Source: JARIHC01 sp035546975 (GTDB taxonomy: Bacteria > Patescibacteriota > Saccharimonadia > Saccharimonadales > UBA4665). Taken from it: DNA of 64,000 bases. The notes under the pieces are model-generated. The model worked only from the letters and a program-made list of their open reading frames with translations. It searched no databases and was not told the DNA's origin. Below are positions 1-7,441 of this stretch, piece by piece (position 1 is the stretch's first letter; the number at the start of each line of letters is the position of its first letter). The translations under genes and the position numbers were made by a program. The stretch covers positions 54,800 to 118,799 of the forward strand of contig DASZVS010000003.1 in assembly GCA_035546975.1 (NCBI GenBank), read 5' to 3'.

Positions 1-1096
1 TCAACTCCCAGGTGGCCCCCGTATTGAGCGACAAGTTAAGTAGGCTTGCGATGTTTTGTTCTCGCGCACCGCCATCTTCCTCAATATCCGTAATATTGAA
101 TCCATCAACAACCCAATGGGCGGGATCATAAAAGCTCGTATTCGGCTGGATAACGCCCTGGTCGAGCGCCGCCGCCGTGGTAAGTATTTTCATGGTAGAA
201 CCGGGTTCGATAGCATTGGTAACAGCACCGTTCTGATACACAGAGGGATCGCTCACGCTCTGGTAATTAGCAGGATTATACGTAGGATAATTAGCCATGG
301 CTTTTACGGCTCCGGTGTTCGGATCCATAATAACAGCGCTAATGCCCTTAGACTTCGTTTTTTGGTACTCACTCGCTAAAATCTTTTCCATTTGGGCCTG
401 CATCGGCAAATCGATAGTAGTTACGACATCATCGCCATCTTTGGGCGGCGTCTCCACATTGCCCTTATTTGCCGCCAGCGGCACTCCATTTACGTCGGTA
501 ACTGCTTTCACCTGCCCGGGCGTGCCCTTTAGCTGGTTGTTCATAGCTTGTTCCAAACCGTATTGCCCTACCCCGTTATTATCGACAAAACCCAGCAGTT
601 GCGATGCCAATTGCCCCTGCGGATAAACGCGGTAATCCTGCGCTTGCGTGCCAAGCCCCGGGCTTTTGAGGGCCAAAAGCCGCTTGCTCTGATCGCTATT
701 TAATTGCTTTGCCAAAACTACGTAGCGCGTGTTTTTCGTTTTCATAAGCTTCGTATATGCGGCCGGGTCGCCGCCGATGATTGAAGCTACTTGGCTGCCG
801 GTCTTATCCGGATTTTTGATATATGTCGGATCGGCATACAAGGTATACAGTGATTGATTAAGCACGATCGGCACAAGCGAATTACCTTCGTGCGCTTCGA
901 TAATTCCCCTGTTAGCGGGAATTTGGTATTGTTTCAATTGGTCGCTCAGAGCCGCATTTTTGTAGTGGTCATACCGGATAACCTGCACATAAAAAAGACG
1001 TATCCCAAAAATACCGACTACAAGTGCCAACAGCCCGTACCATATACGGATACGGTTTACGATGTTATTTCCGGCGTTTTTGTTTGGCGGAGCCAT
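1..1096 (-). CDS. ftsI: Penicillin-binding protein, FtsI/PBP2-type transpeptidase (partial)
   Basis: Septal peptidoglycan transpeptidase acting outside the membrane on lipid II-derived peptides. The frame opens at the ATG at 1094-1096 and is still open at base 1, so 365 residues are visible and the rest of the transpeptidase domain, including the KTG motif, is outside the window. Residues about 20-40 form a single N-terminal membrane anchor. A PBP dimerisation region follows. The acyl-enzyme motif SxxK reads STMK with Ser300, and the SxN motif reads SLN at 356-358. TATAAT at 1104-1109 ends 7 nt before the ATG, so this gene probably has its own leaderless promoter although it lies in the dcw cluster. 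FtsI versus PBP2 cannot be separated from the visible part; cluster position favours FtsI. Confidence 0.9.
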   Translation of the reverse strand, partial: MAPPNKNAGNNIVNRIRIWYGLLALVVGIFGIRLFYVQVIRYDHYKNAALSDQLKQYQIPANRGIIEAHEGNSLVPIVLNQSLYTLYADPTYIKNPDKTGSQVASIIGGDPAAYTKLMKTKNTRYVVLAKQLNSDQSKRLLALKSPGLGTQAQDYRVYPQGQLASQLLGFVDNNGVGQYGLEQAMNNQLKGTPGQVKAVTDVNGVPLAANKGNVETPPKDGDDVVTTIDLPMQAQMEKILASEYQKTKSKGISAVIMDPNTGAVKAMANYPTYNPANYQSVSDPSVYQNGAVTNAIEPGSTMKILTTAAALDQGVIQPNTSFYDPAHWVVDGFNITDIEEDGGAREQNIASLLNLSLNTGATWEL

Positions 1097-1188
1097 TACT
1101 ACTATTATAAACGTTTACATAAGAAGCGCGAAACTACCTGCAAAGTGTTAACCACGCATTGCGCCGCCGTTAAAACAAGACTGCGCGC

Positions 1189-1536
1189 CTAGTTAGTTGC
1201 CGTAGCTGATGGTGCTACCGACACCATGCTCTTAGCGGCAGCGCTATTTTGTACCCGGTCCAGCGATTGCAAACGCGCAGAATCAACCTCGAGGTTGTCA
1301 TGCTGGCTCTTAAGTTTTGCCTGCTGCTGTTGCAAACTGTTGATCTGATAGCCGTAGGCATTGGTTTTTGTCACCTGCGTCAGATACAGCAGTCCCAGCA
1401 AGCATGCCAGCACTATAAGGATAATAGTGTTGCTGATCGGGCCGAGCGTCCGTGCCTGTGCGCGAAAGCTAACCGAATTTTGGTTACGGCCAGAAAACCG
1501 GTTGCGGTTCATGGCCAAGCTGCTTGAATATGTCAT
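1189..1536 (-). CDS. FtsL-like small bitopic membrane protein
   Basis: Protein of 115 residues with a short basic cytoplasmic tail, one membrane segment at about 31-53 and a heptad-like, Gln/Leu-rich extracytoplasmic stretch at about 60-95. Size, topology and position between rsmH and the FtsI-type PBP match FtsL, the division scaffold that pairs with FtsB/DivIC. FtsL is poorly conserved in sequence, so the call rests on context. The RNA before the ATG is very A-rich and has no Shine-Dalgarno sequence. An unnamed division-cluster membrane protein is the alternative. Confidence 0.65.
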   Translation of the reverse strand: MTYSSSLAMNRNRFSGRNQNSVSFRAQARTLGPISNTIILIVLACLLGLLYLTQVTKTNAYGYQINSLQQQQAKLKSQHDNLEVDSARLQSLDRVQNSAAAKSMVSVAPSATATN

Positions 1537-1575
1537 ATCGTCTTTTTATTTTTTATGTTTATATTTGTTTTCGCT

Positions 1576-1602
1576 CCAGCCCCGTTTTTAAGGCGGGGCT
1601 GG
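1576..1602. other. Perfect 9-bp hairpin in the rsmH-ftsL gap
   Basis: CCAGCCCCG (1576-1584) pairs perfectly with CGGGGCTGG (1594-1602) around a 9-nt loop. On neither strand is it followed by a T run, so it does not look like an ordinary terminator. It lies just downstream of the 19-codon reading frame at 1614-1673 and may affect mRNA processing or read-through into the FtsL-like gene. Confidence 0.6.
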
Positions 1603-1613
1603 AAGCCGGCTGG

Positions 1614-1673
1614 CTAGACCACGCGAACGCGGATCTTGTAAGCCCGGGAGCTGCTTTTTACCTGAATTGGCAT
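1614..1673 (-). CDS. Putative 19-residue basic microprotein or leader peptide
   Basis: ATG at 1671-1673, TAG at 1614-1616. It starts MPIQVKSSSR and ends in a basic, Val-rich tail, with six Lys/Arg residues in 19. The sequence AAGGGA sits at good Shine-Dalgarno distance and overlaps the end of rsmH, which suggests translational coupling. A perfect hairpin follows. No family is recognised. It may be a real microprotein, a translated leader controlling the FtsL-like gene, or chance; the ribosome binding site is the main support. Confidence 0.4.
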   Translation of the reverse strand: MPIQVKSSSRAYKIRVRVV

Positions 1674-1686
1674 AAGAGTTCCCTTT

Positions 1687-2583
1687 CTATGTGTTTATTT
1701 TCACTGCGGCTCGTAGTTTTGCGCTGCGGGCTCGCGGATTATGGACAATTTCATTTGAAGAAGCCGTAACGGGCCGCTTGGTAAGCACTTGCAGCTCAGC
1801 ATCGTAACGGTTGCCACTCGCGGCCTGGAAAGCCTGCTTGACTAGCCTGTCTTCCAAGCTATGGAAGCTAATGACGGCTAGCCGCCCGCCGGCTCCGAGC
1901 AAACGGATCCAGATAGGCAGGCTCTTTTCCAGCATCACCAGCTCATCGTTAACAGCTATGCGAATTGCTTGGAAGGTCCTGGTAGCCGGATGTACGCGGC
2001 TTCGGCCCGGCCAGGCTTTGGCCGCTATCGCAGCAAGTTCGTCGGTCGAACGTAGCGGTCTGGCCGCCACGATCAAGCTGGCTATCTGCTTAGCTTTCGG
2101 CTCTTCACCGTAGGTGGCGAGCAAGCCTGCTAACCGTTCTTCGTCGTACGTATTGACGATATCCCCGGCTGTTAAGGCCTGATTCCGGTCCATGCGCATA
2201 TCTAGCGGACCGGACCGCTGCAATGAAAAGCCCCGTTCTTCTTCGTTAAGGTGCGGTGACGAGACGCCCAAATCTGCCAAAATAAGATCGAATTGTTTAC
2301 CCTCTTCCAGTAAATCCTGGCTAGCTTTCAGGAAATCCTGGTGCCTGATATCGGCCTGGCCGCTAAATAACCTTTCCAGCTCGGCTATCGCCTGGCTGTC
2401 ACGGTCTACTAGCACACTTGCCGCAGCATTCCCGGTTTTTGCCAATATTGCCGAGGCGTGCCCGCCATACCCGGCCGTCAAATCAAGGTAGGTTTCCCCT
2501 GCTTTCGGGCTCAGATAGTGGATCACTTCATCCAGCAAGACCGGCATGTGCTCGTTTTTATTTTGGTTTGTGTTTTGGTGCAT
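1687..2583 (-). CDS. rsmH: 16S rRNA (cytosine(1402)-N(4))-methyltransferase RsmH
   Basis: SAM-dependent methyltransferase modifying C1402 of 16S rRNA in the decoding centre; the second gene of most dcw clusters. The N-terminal signature MPVLLDEVIHYL is followed by the glycine-rich SAM loop DLTAGYGGH, and the family motifs DLGVSSPHL and RTFQAIRIAVNDEL are present. Full length is 298 residues. Family homologues begin at the second Met (codon at 2545-2547); the extra 12 residues are Asn/Gln/Lys-rich and encoded by A-rich DNA, so either start is possible. Unusually it is separated from mraZ by about 400 bp of structured sequence. Confidence 0.96.
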   Translation of the reverse strand: MHQNTNQNKNEHMPVLLDEVIHYLSPKAGETYLDLTAGYGGHASAILAKTGNAAASVLVDRDSQAIAELERLFSGQADIRHQDFLKASQDLLEEGKQFDLILADLGVSSPHLNEEERGFSLQRSGPLDMRMDRNQALTAGDIVNTYDEERLAGLLATYGEEPKAKQIASLIVAARPLRSTDELAAIAAKAWPGRSRVHPATRTFQAIRIAVNDELVMLEKSLPIWIRLLGAGGRLAVISFHSLEDRLVKQAFQAASGNRYDAELQVLTKRPVTASSNEIVHNPRARSAKLRAAVKINT

Positions 2584-2981
2584 CTTTTAGCTTGTTTTTG
2601 TTTTTGTGCAAGGATTGCTATGCCGCGGGGTTTCACGCCCCCGGCGATAGCTGCCCTTGCCGTTTTGTACAAGGTCACCTAATCAGCAGTCAACTTTTTG
2701 TTTTTTTGGTGTTTTTGTTTTTGTGTAGATGTAAGCAAAACGTAGTATTACATTTCGCCGACATCAAAGTTTGAGAGACTTATGTGTGAGGTGGAGTTTT
2801 GGGAGGTGTTTTTGAGAAAGGTGCTAGTTTTTTTGAGTGGTTTCCTCTATTGTCCACTTGTTGACTGCCGAATAGCTGACCTCGAACGTATCGCTTTTCA
2901 AGATACCGTTTGTAAAATGGCCTATTACTATTACTGCTTGTTCTTCAAATTGTTAAGGTTCTTACGTATCCGGCGCCAATG
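2584..2981 (-). other. Long structured non-coding spacer between mraZ and rsmH
   Basis: These 398 bases hold no convincing gene, although mraZ and rsmH normally abut. On the minus strand they contain hairpins with stems AGTGG/CCACT and GTATC/GATAC, two A-rich CA tracts just before rsmH, and a GC-rich 53-nt hairpin at 2608-2660. The CCTTG at 2655-2659 (plus strand) can pair either with CAAGG at 2609-2613 or with CAAGG at 2670-2674, so two mutually exclusive folds are possible. This suggests a cis-acting RNA switch or a small RNA. It resembles no riboswitch class I know. Confidence 0.5.
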
Positions 2982-3374
2982 CTATTTAGCCATCAATCGC
3001 CAGTACTTGCCGACACGTACCGCCTGTATATCACGGCCCATGCCTGCGTACTCCAACAGGTGCTGCTCTATACTGATTCTGCCCTGTTTGTCGTCGATCC
3101 CGCTTTCGCTTTTGCCCATTCTGAACTGTACGTTCAAGTCGGCAGTTTGCTCATCGAGGATATTTCCCTTCAGAAGCGGTTCGACTTCCTCATCCCATAC
3201 TGATTTTGGATAGAGATGAAGGTATTTTTTGAAGCCCCGGGTTATGACTGCCCCGCTTGCGAACTCAGCTCGAAGTTCCGCTGGTATGGTTAACCGACGT
3301 TTGTCGTCGAGTTTCCTTTCGAAGTAGTCTACCGTTGCCATCCCGTTACTTTGTAGTGGTGTTTTTATTTTCAT
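2982..3374 (-). CDS. mraZ: Transcriptional regulator MraZ
   Basis: DNA-binding SpoVT/AbrB-like double-fold protein that forms rings and represses its own dcw promoter. At 130 residues it is near the usual 140-150. The signature DDKRRLTIPAELR lies at about 24-36 and a second half-motif with GIDDKQGRISIEQHL near 92-106. Four ACCCAC boxes lie just upstream in its promoter. The start at 3374 has no ribosome binding site; a Met at residue 12 is an alternative and fits homologues, which begin shortly before the first motif. Confidence 0.95.
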   Translation of the reverse strand: MKIKTPLQSNGMATVDYFERKLDDKRRLTIPAELRAEFASGAVITRGFKKYLHLYPKSVWDEEVEPLLKGNILDEQTADLNVQFRMGKSESGIDDKQGRISIEQHLLEYAGMGRDIQAVRVGKYWRLMAK

Positions 3375-3389
3375 GGGGGTTGCTAGCTA

Positions 3390-3436
3390 ACCCACGATTA
3401 CCCACTAACATGAGTGTACAACCCACTCTCACCCAC
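3390..3436 (-). promoter_or_regulatory. MraZ operator: four GTGGGT boxes
   Basis: ACCCAC (GTGGGT on the transcribed strand) occurs at 3390-3395, 3400-3405, 3421-3426 and 3431-3436. Start-to-start spacings are 10, 21 and 10 bp, so all boxes face the same side of the helix. Known MraZ boxes are tandem GTGG-type repeats at helical spacing upstream of mraZ. Two boxes fill the spacer of the predicted promoter and two lie just past the start point, as expected for autorepression. Confidence 0.85.
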
Positions 3437-3442
3437 TTGCAA
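3413..3442 (-). promoter_or_regulatory. Predicted dcw/mraZ promoter
   Basis: TTGCAA (3437-3442) and TACACT (3413-3418) are separated by 18 bp on the minus strand. The spacer is occupied by two MraZ boxes. Transcription would start near 3406, about 31 nt before the mraZ start. Confidence 0.55.
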
Positions 3443-3456
3443 GCATAAAATAGTAA

Positions 3457-3483
3457 AAAAGTGACGTTTTGTACGTCACTTTT
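3457..3483. terminator. Bidirectional intrinsic terminator
   Basis: AAAAGTGACGT pairs perfectly with ACGTCACTTTT around the 5-nt loop TTTGT, giving an 11-bp stem flanked by A and T runs. It insulates the dcw promoter from the LysM-like gene that ends at 3548. Confidence 0.85.
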
Positions 3484-3547
3484 CCACAGTTTTTCAAAAT
3501 TATTGTCTAATACGCTTTATGTGGTGTCTTGCCACATTCGCCGAACG

Positions 3548-3985
3548 CTACGGCTGCTTCCGGATAACGCGGATTAATGGCACTTGTACATGCTGGCCGC
3601 GTTGGATGGTGCCGTTGATTTCCTGCGCCTTTATATAATCATACTCGGCGTTCAAGGCCGGACCATCGCTGAAAATGTCATCCGTTCTGCCATGAACCGT
3701 ATTAGCCCGGCTGATGATATCCAGTATGCCGTCGCCGTTCTGCGCTATGACGGTCCGCCTATTTGGCATAGCTCGTAGCTGCTCCATAGTAAAGGTTCTG
3801 TCATCTTTCGCCGATGTATCGCGCTGGAGCGTCACTTTTGCCTGAGCCACTACTTCATTAATGCCCCGGGCAACTGGCGGTACAACTTCCACTGTCGCAG
3901 CTATCGCCAAAATAGCGGCAGCGGACTTACACAGATTTATTCTCCTCCACCGGGGAGCTGGGGCTTCCTGGGCATGCGCTTCCAT
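3548..3985 (-). CDS. Membrane-anchored protein with degenerate LysM-like C-terminus
   Basis: Protein of 145 residues: a short charged N-terminus, one hydrophobic segment at about 20-40, and a C-terminal part with the spaced elements of a LysM fold (TVIAQNGDGILDIISRAN and later IQRGQHVQVPLI). LysM domains bind GlcNAc-containing glycans, so a cell-wall role is inferred. It resembles the next gene (4053-4628) in layout and in the GQxVxVP ending and is probably a diverged paralogue. Its promoter is not leaderless: TATACT lies about 36 nt before the ATG. Function unknown. Confidence 0.7.
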   Translation of the reverse strand: MEAHAQEAPAPRWRRINLCKSAAAILAIAATVEVVPPVARGINEVVAQAKVTLQRDTSAKDDRTFTMEQLRAMPNRRTVIAQNGDGILDIISRANTVHGRTDDIFSDGPALNAEYDYIKAQEINGTIQRGQHVQVPLIRVIRKQP

Positions 3986-4052
3986 ACAAAAGAATGCGAA
4001 TTATTAAATCCTTCACATATTAGTATACGAGCCTAGGCAAGCGTACCGAAGC

Positions 4053-4628
4053 TTAACTTTGGTTTTGGCTGTGATTATTGGGGTATTGGGCGCCGGGTAT
4101 AACCGGAACGTGTACCGTCTGCCCTTCTTGAAGCACACCGTTTTGGCCGGCAGGGGCCTGGCCATCAATAAAATGCTCGAGATTATTAAGGCGTTGTTGG
4201 GCCTCAGGGCTTGTCCAAGCATTATCAGCAATTCGCGGATCAACTGCCCGTACAGCGTCTAAAGCGCCGCCGCCTTCTGGAATCGTGTAACTAACGCGTG
4301 CATCGCCAGGATACGGCGTAGTATCTTTCGGCTTTCCACCATCTCCCTTTGTGAGGGCGAATGCAACGAGACCGATTGCGGCAGCTGTAGCAGTAGCCCC
4401 GGCTATGCCCCATATACTGTCGCGTTCCTTCGCTTTTTGCGCTTTGACTTCCCTGTGGGTTGGGCCCGGATCACCCCATGCATCGCGGCCGTTAGCCGGC
4501 TGAGGTGCATGAGACGGAGCTGGATCGCCAGCCCTATCAGAAAAACGGCTTACCACTTTATCCCATTGAGGAGTAGCAAGGTTTTTGCGGCGTGTAGTCC
4601 GGCGTAAGCTGTTGGGATTCGAATTCAT
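4053..4628 (-). CDS. Membrane-anchored LysM-like protein
   Basis: Protein of 191 residues: a basic, Pro/Asn-rich cytoplasmic part, a small-residue membrane segment at about 73-93, and an outside domain with LysM-like ends, VSYTIPEGGGALDAV and LQEGQTVHVPVIPG, separated by a longer middle than in classical LysM. Likely a cell-wall-associated protein paralogous to 3548-3985. Promoter GGTCAA/ATCCTA (plus-strand reading) at 4658-4663 and 4635-4640, spacer 17, leaves only 6 nt before the ATG, so the mRNA should be leaderless. Confidence 0.7.
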   Translation of the reverse strand: MNSNPNSLRRTTRRKNLATPQWDKVVSRFSDRAGDPAPSHAPQPANGRDAWGDPGPTHREVKAQKAKERDSIWGIAGATATAAAIGLVAFALTKGDGGKPKDTTPYPGDARVSYTIPEGGGALDAVRAVDPRIADNAWTSPEAQQRLNNLEHFIDGQAPAGQNGVLQEGQTVHVPVIPGAQYPNNHSQNQS

Positions 4629-4634
4629 AGTTTT

Positions 4635-4663
4635 ATCCTATCATATTTTATTAAAATGGTCAA
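4635..4663 (-). promoter_or_regulatory. Leaderless promoter of the LysM-like gene
   Basis: TTGACC, 17 bp, TAGGAT, then 6 nt to the ATG at 4628. Confidence 0.75.
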
Positions 4664-4665
4664 GC

Positions 4666-4947
4666 TTATACCCTGCCGGAACGGCTGGCAGTACGCTGAA
4701 CCTCGCTATAACTAATAAAATGCGGGGCCGTCTCTTCCCGCTCACGGCGCAATTGGCTGTTATCTGTATTGTTTTCTTCGGCGAATACGAAAGCCGGTTG
4801 GTTCGGTACGACGATCTTACTATTCATATGATCTGGCAATTCGAGCATACCAACAGTTACCGCGCCGGCCATAAGCGCCGTGCCCATCTGCTGGGCCAGA
4901 TATTTTGCCAATTCTATAGTTAATTCTTTTTTATTTTTGCGTACCAT
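4666..4947 (-). CDS. Small single-pass membrane protein, unknown
   Basis: Protein of 93 residues from the ATG at 4945-4947, chosen because a near-consensus promoter ends 7 nt upstream; an upstream in-frame ATG at 5016 lies beyond the promoter. It has a Lys-rich N-terminus, a moderately hydrophobic stretch at about 20-38 and a charged tail. No family recognised. It is co-directional with the two LysM-like genes. Confidence 0.6.
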   Translation of the reverse strand: MVRKNKKELTIELAKYLAQQMGTALMAGAVTVGMLELPDHMNSKIVVPNQPAFVFAEENNTDNSQLRREREETAPHFISYSEVQRTASRSGRV

Positions 4948-4954
4948 AGATGAT

Positions 4955-4983
4955 ATATTAGCAAATTTTACCAATTTTGTCAA
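4955..4983 (-). promoter_or_regulatory. Consensus leaderless promoter
   Basis: TTGACA (4978-4983), 17 bp, TAATAT (4955-4960), then 7 nt to the ATG at 4947. One of the clearest examples of the leaderless layout in the window. Confidence 0.85.
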
Positions 4984-5028
4984 TCTTATGTCATTCACAT
5001 ATGTTCGAGAGTCCATAGCTCAATACAG

Positions 5029-5105
5029 CTTGCGATGAAAATCGAGCACCGAACGAAACCGTATTTAACGATACGGTGGGTAAGGCGTGAAGATTTCCGC
5101 GCAAG
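5029..5105. repeat. Structured repeat element, copy A
   Basis: An outer imperfect stem (CTTGCG...GAAAATC at 5029-5043 with GATTTCC...CGCAAG at 5092-5105) encloses the motif CGAGCACCGAA (5043-5053) and a perfect 7-bp hairpin ACCGTAT/ATACGGT (5058-5077). Copy B near 30.0 kb has the same architecture with different stem sequences but the same 11-nt motif. It follows the stop of the aldo/keto reductase gene. Candidate structured RNA or mobile palindromic repeat. Confidence 0.6.
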
Positions 5106-5128
5106 ATGCGAAGAGATATGGGCTCGGG

Positions 5129-5947
5129 CTAGCCCATGCCGGCCGGATCCCAGGTAACCCGTTCCCCATCGCTAATTTTATTTAGTGCGTCCATATCGGC
5201 AGCCTCGAGTTCAAAATCGAAAATGTCGAAGTTGCTACGAATGTGATCGGGGTTGGTCGAGCGCGGCAACGGCAGCGTGCCATGTTCGACGCACCACCGC
5301 AGGACTACCTGCTGGGGTGATACATCGAGCCGTTTTGCAATTTCCTGGGCCGGTTGCGCACCCGATTGGCTGAGACGGCTAAGCGGGCTATACGCCTCGA
5401 TGAGAATGTCATGTTCGGCGCAGTATTCCAAAAGCGCTTTTTGCTGGTCGTATATAAACGGGTGGAATTCAACTTGATTTACTGCGGGGATTAACTCGCT
5501 TCGGCCCATAAGATCATCGAGATGCTCCACGGTGTAATTGCTTACCCCGGCAGCTTTTATGTGGCCGTCTTGCAGCAGCTGCCCAAAGGCCCGCCAGCTG
5601 TCGTGCCGCTTAGAAGTCGCCGGCCAATGAATAAGGTACAGATCTAGATAATCGAGCCCAAGCTTTTCCAGGGATGACTCGCAAGCTTTTATCGTACGGT
5701 CGTAACCCTGGTCGTCATTCCACAGTTTAGTAGTTATAAAAAGATCTTCACGCGGGATGCCCGATTCCCGGATGGCCTCGCCGACACCGCGTTCATTGCC
5801 GTAGATACGTGCAGTATCAATTACCCGGTAGCCGGCCTCCAAGGCGGCAAGCACCATATCCTTAGCGGCGCTATCAGGCGTAATTTGCCAGGTACCGAAA
5901 CCGATAGCCGGCACCTGCTGCCCCGTATTAAGCTTAAAGTGCTTCAT
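5129..5947 (-). CDS. Aldo/keto reductase
   Basis: NADPH-dependent TIM-barrel oxidoreductase of the AKR5/2,5-diketo-gluconate reductase type, 272 residues, cytosolic. The catalytic tetrad can be seen: Asp and Tyr in DTARIYGNERGVGEAI, Lys in FITTKLW and His in YLIHWPA. The family motif GVSNYTVEHL and cofactor motif LPRSTNPDHI are present. Its start overlaps the stop of the metallo-beta-lactamase-fold gene by 4 nt, so the two are co-translated. The substrate cannot be told; carbonyl detoxification is typical. Confidence 0.93.
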   Translation of the reverse strand: MKHFKLNTGQQVPAIGFGTWQITPDSAAKDMVLAALEAGYRVIDTARIYGNERGVGEAIRESGIPREDLFITTKLWNDDQGYDRTIKACESSLEKLGLDYLDLYLIHWPATSKRHDSWRAFGQLLQDGHIKAAGVSNYTVEHLDDLMGRSELIPAVNQVEFHPFIYDQQKALLEYCAEHDILIEAYSPLSRLSQSGAQPAQEIAKRLDVSPQQVVLRWCVEHGTLPLPRSTNPDHIRSNFDIFDFELEAADMDALNKISDGERVTWDPAGMG

Positions 5948-6588
5948 GATTCGCCTCCCTCCAGATCAATCTCGACCGGCTCGCCGGTCTGCAGCTTATA
6001 AAACGTTATGCCCTGCTCCCCGAGGATGCGCTCGAAGGTGTCGTACATCTGATTTCTGGCCGCATCATTCCAATGCCAATCATGAATCGGCAGCACATGT
6101 TTGGGTTTCAGCTCCATTGCCAGGTTAATGGCTTTGATACTGCTGCCCCATGGAGCTGTCACCGGTAGGGCCAAAATCTGCTTCGTCTCGCTAAAGCTAT
6201 GGCTGTCGCCGGGATCGGTGAAAACGTCCAGGTAATGTATGCCTACCTCTTCCGGTAGCGGGAAAAGCGGCTCCACGCTTTCGTGCGGCGAATTGAAAAA
6301 GCTCACACCTGACGGTGGCGTATCGCTTGCAGTGATTGATTCCGCAGCCAGTTGGTCGACAACGGCCGGAGTGCTAGTAATGCGCACATCCGGGAATTTA
6401 TCTACCAGTTTCTTTATAAACGGTACGCTGCAGTGATCGGCGTGCTCATGGGTTATGAAAATGTCATCGAGGCGTTCCAGCTTATCTACGTTGAACGCTT
6501 CTTCACTCATTGATCCGGGATCAAAGATTGCTACGCGGTCTGGGGTTTCTACTAGTAAACATGCATGAACGAACTTCGTGAATTTCAC
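5944..6588 (-). CDS. Metallo-beta-lactamase-fold (UlaG-like) hydrolase
   Basis: Cytosolic MBL-fold protein of 214 residues with the metal-binding motif HEHADH at about 47-52 and a later HDWHW motif. Family members of this size hydrolyse phosphodiester, lactone or thioester bonds; the substrate is unknown. The start is GTG with GGAGG about 8 nt before it. First gene of a two-gene operon with the aldo/keto reductase. Confidence 0.85.
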   Translation of the reverse strand: MKFTKFVHACLLVETPDRVAIFDPGSMSEEAFNVDKLERLDDIFITHEHADHCSVPFIKKLVDKFPDVRITSTPAVVDQLAAESITASDTPPSGVSFFNSPHESVEPLFPLPEEVGIHYLDVFTDPGDSHSFSETKQILALPVTAPWGSSIKAINLAMELKPKHVLPIHDWHWNDAARNQMYDTFERILGEQGITFYKLQTGEPVEIDLEGGES

Positions 6589-6663
6589 GTCTGGTGCCTC
6601 CTCTGTGTTGATTGATATATTTATTGTATAGCAACTGAGGCTGTAGGCTGTAAAAAATATAAC

Positions 6664-7395
6664 CTAGCGATACTCAGGGTTCTCGAAGTCGAAACGGGCG
6701 CCAGCATCCCACTCGGAACGCTGGTTGCCTTCGGCCGGAATGCCGCCAGTATCTTTGAGCATTTTTGCGAGATGCATAAGGTTCCAGGTCATGAACGTGG
6801 TATTACGGTTCGTGAAGTCATTATCGAACCCTTCTTTGCTGCCGTCTTCGCGGTCATCACCGTAGCTGGGGCCCGGGCCGGCTTCACCGATCCAACCGGC
6901 ATCGGCTTGCGGCGGGATGGTGCAGCCAAGATGCTGCAAGCTATACAAAACATCCATTGCGCAGTGCTTGATGCCATCTTCATTGCCGGTAATAAGACAG
7001 CCGCCAACTTTGCCGTAAAAGGCGTACTGGCCTTGTTCATTGAGAATGCTGCTGCAGGCATACAGACGCTCGATAACTTTCTTAGTTTGGCTGCTATTGT
7101 CGCCTAGCCAGATAGGACCTGCCAAAATAATAATGTCCGTTGCTTTCACCCGCTCAAAAATTTCCGGCCATTCATCTTGATTCCAGCCGTGTTCACGCAT
7201 ATCCGGCCAAACCCCGGTCGCTATATCTGGGTGGTCAATAGTCCGGATCACCTCCGTTTTGACTCCATGTTTTTCCATGATGCCCTGGCTGATGTTGATG
7301 AGCCGTTCGGTGTGGCTTGGTTCGGGCGACTTGCTAAGCGTGCCATTAAAGATAATTGCCGTTAATTCTGAAAAGTCCCAATCGCTATCTGCCAT
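6664..7395 (-). CDS. Flavodoxin-like NAD(P)H-dependent oxidoreductase
   Basis: Protein of 243 residues with a flavodoxin-like FMN-binding fold: an early beta strand with the phosphate loop FNGTLSKSPEPSHT, then IILAGPIWLGDNSSQTK, the isoalloxazine-side loop seen in NADPH-dependent FMN reductases, and GGCLITGNEDG. Probably a quinone, azo or flavin reductase. GGAGGG lies 5 nt before the ATG; TATACT lies about 37 nt upstream. Confidence 0.85.
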   Translation of the reverse strand: MADSDWDFSELTAIIFNGTLSKSPEPSHTERLINISQGIMEKHGVKTEVIRTIDHPDIATGVWPDMREHGWNQDEWPEIFERVKATDIIILAGPIWLGDNSSQTKKVIERLYACSSILNEQGQYAFYGKVGGCLITGNEDGIKHCAMDVLYSLQHLGCTIPPQADAGWIGEAGPGPSYGDDREDGSKEGFDNDFTNRNTTFMTWNLMHLAKMLKDTGGIPAEGNQRSEWDAGARFDFENPEYR

Positions 7396-7441
7396 ATTAC
7401 CCTCCTAGATGCCTGCTACTTATTTTCAGTATACGCCTATG

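Noticed and set aside
3372..3407. Leaderless GTG leader peptide overlapping the mraZ start
   Set aside because: A GTG lies 7 nt after the predicted -10 and opens a 19-codon frame, but it runs out of frame into mraZ and consists largely of the MraZ boxes, so chance is likely.
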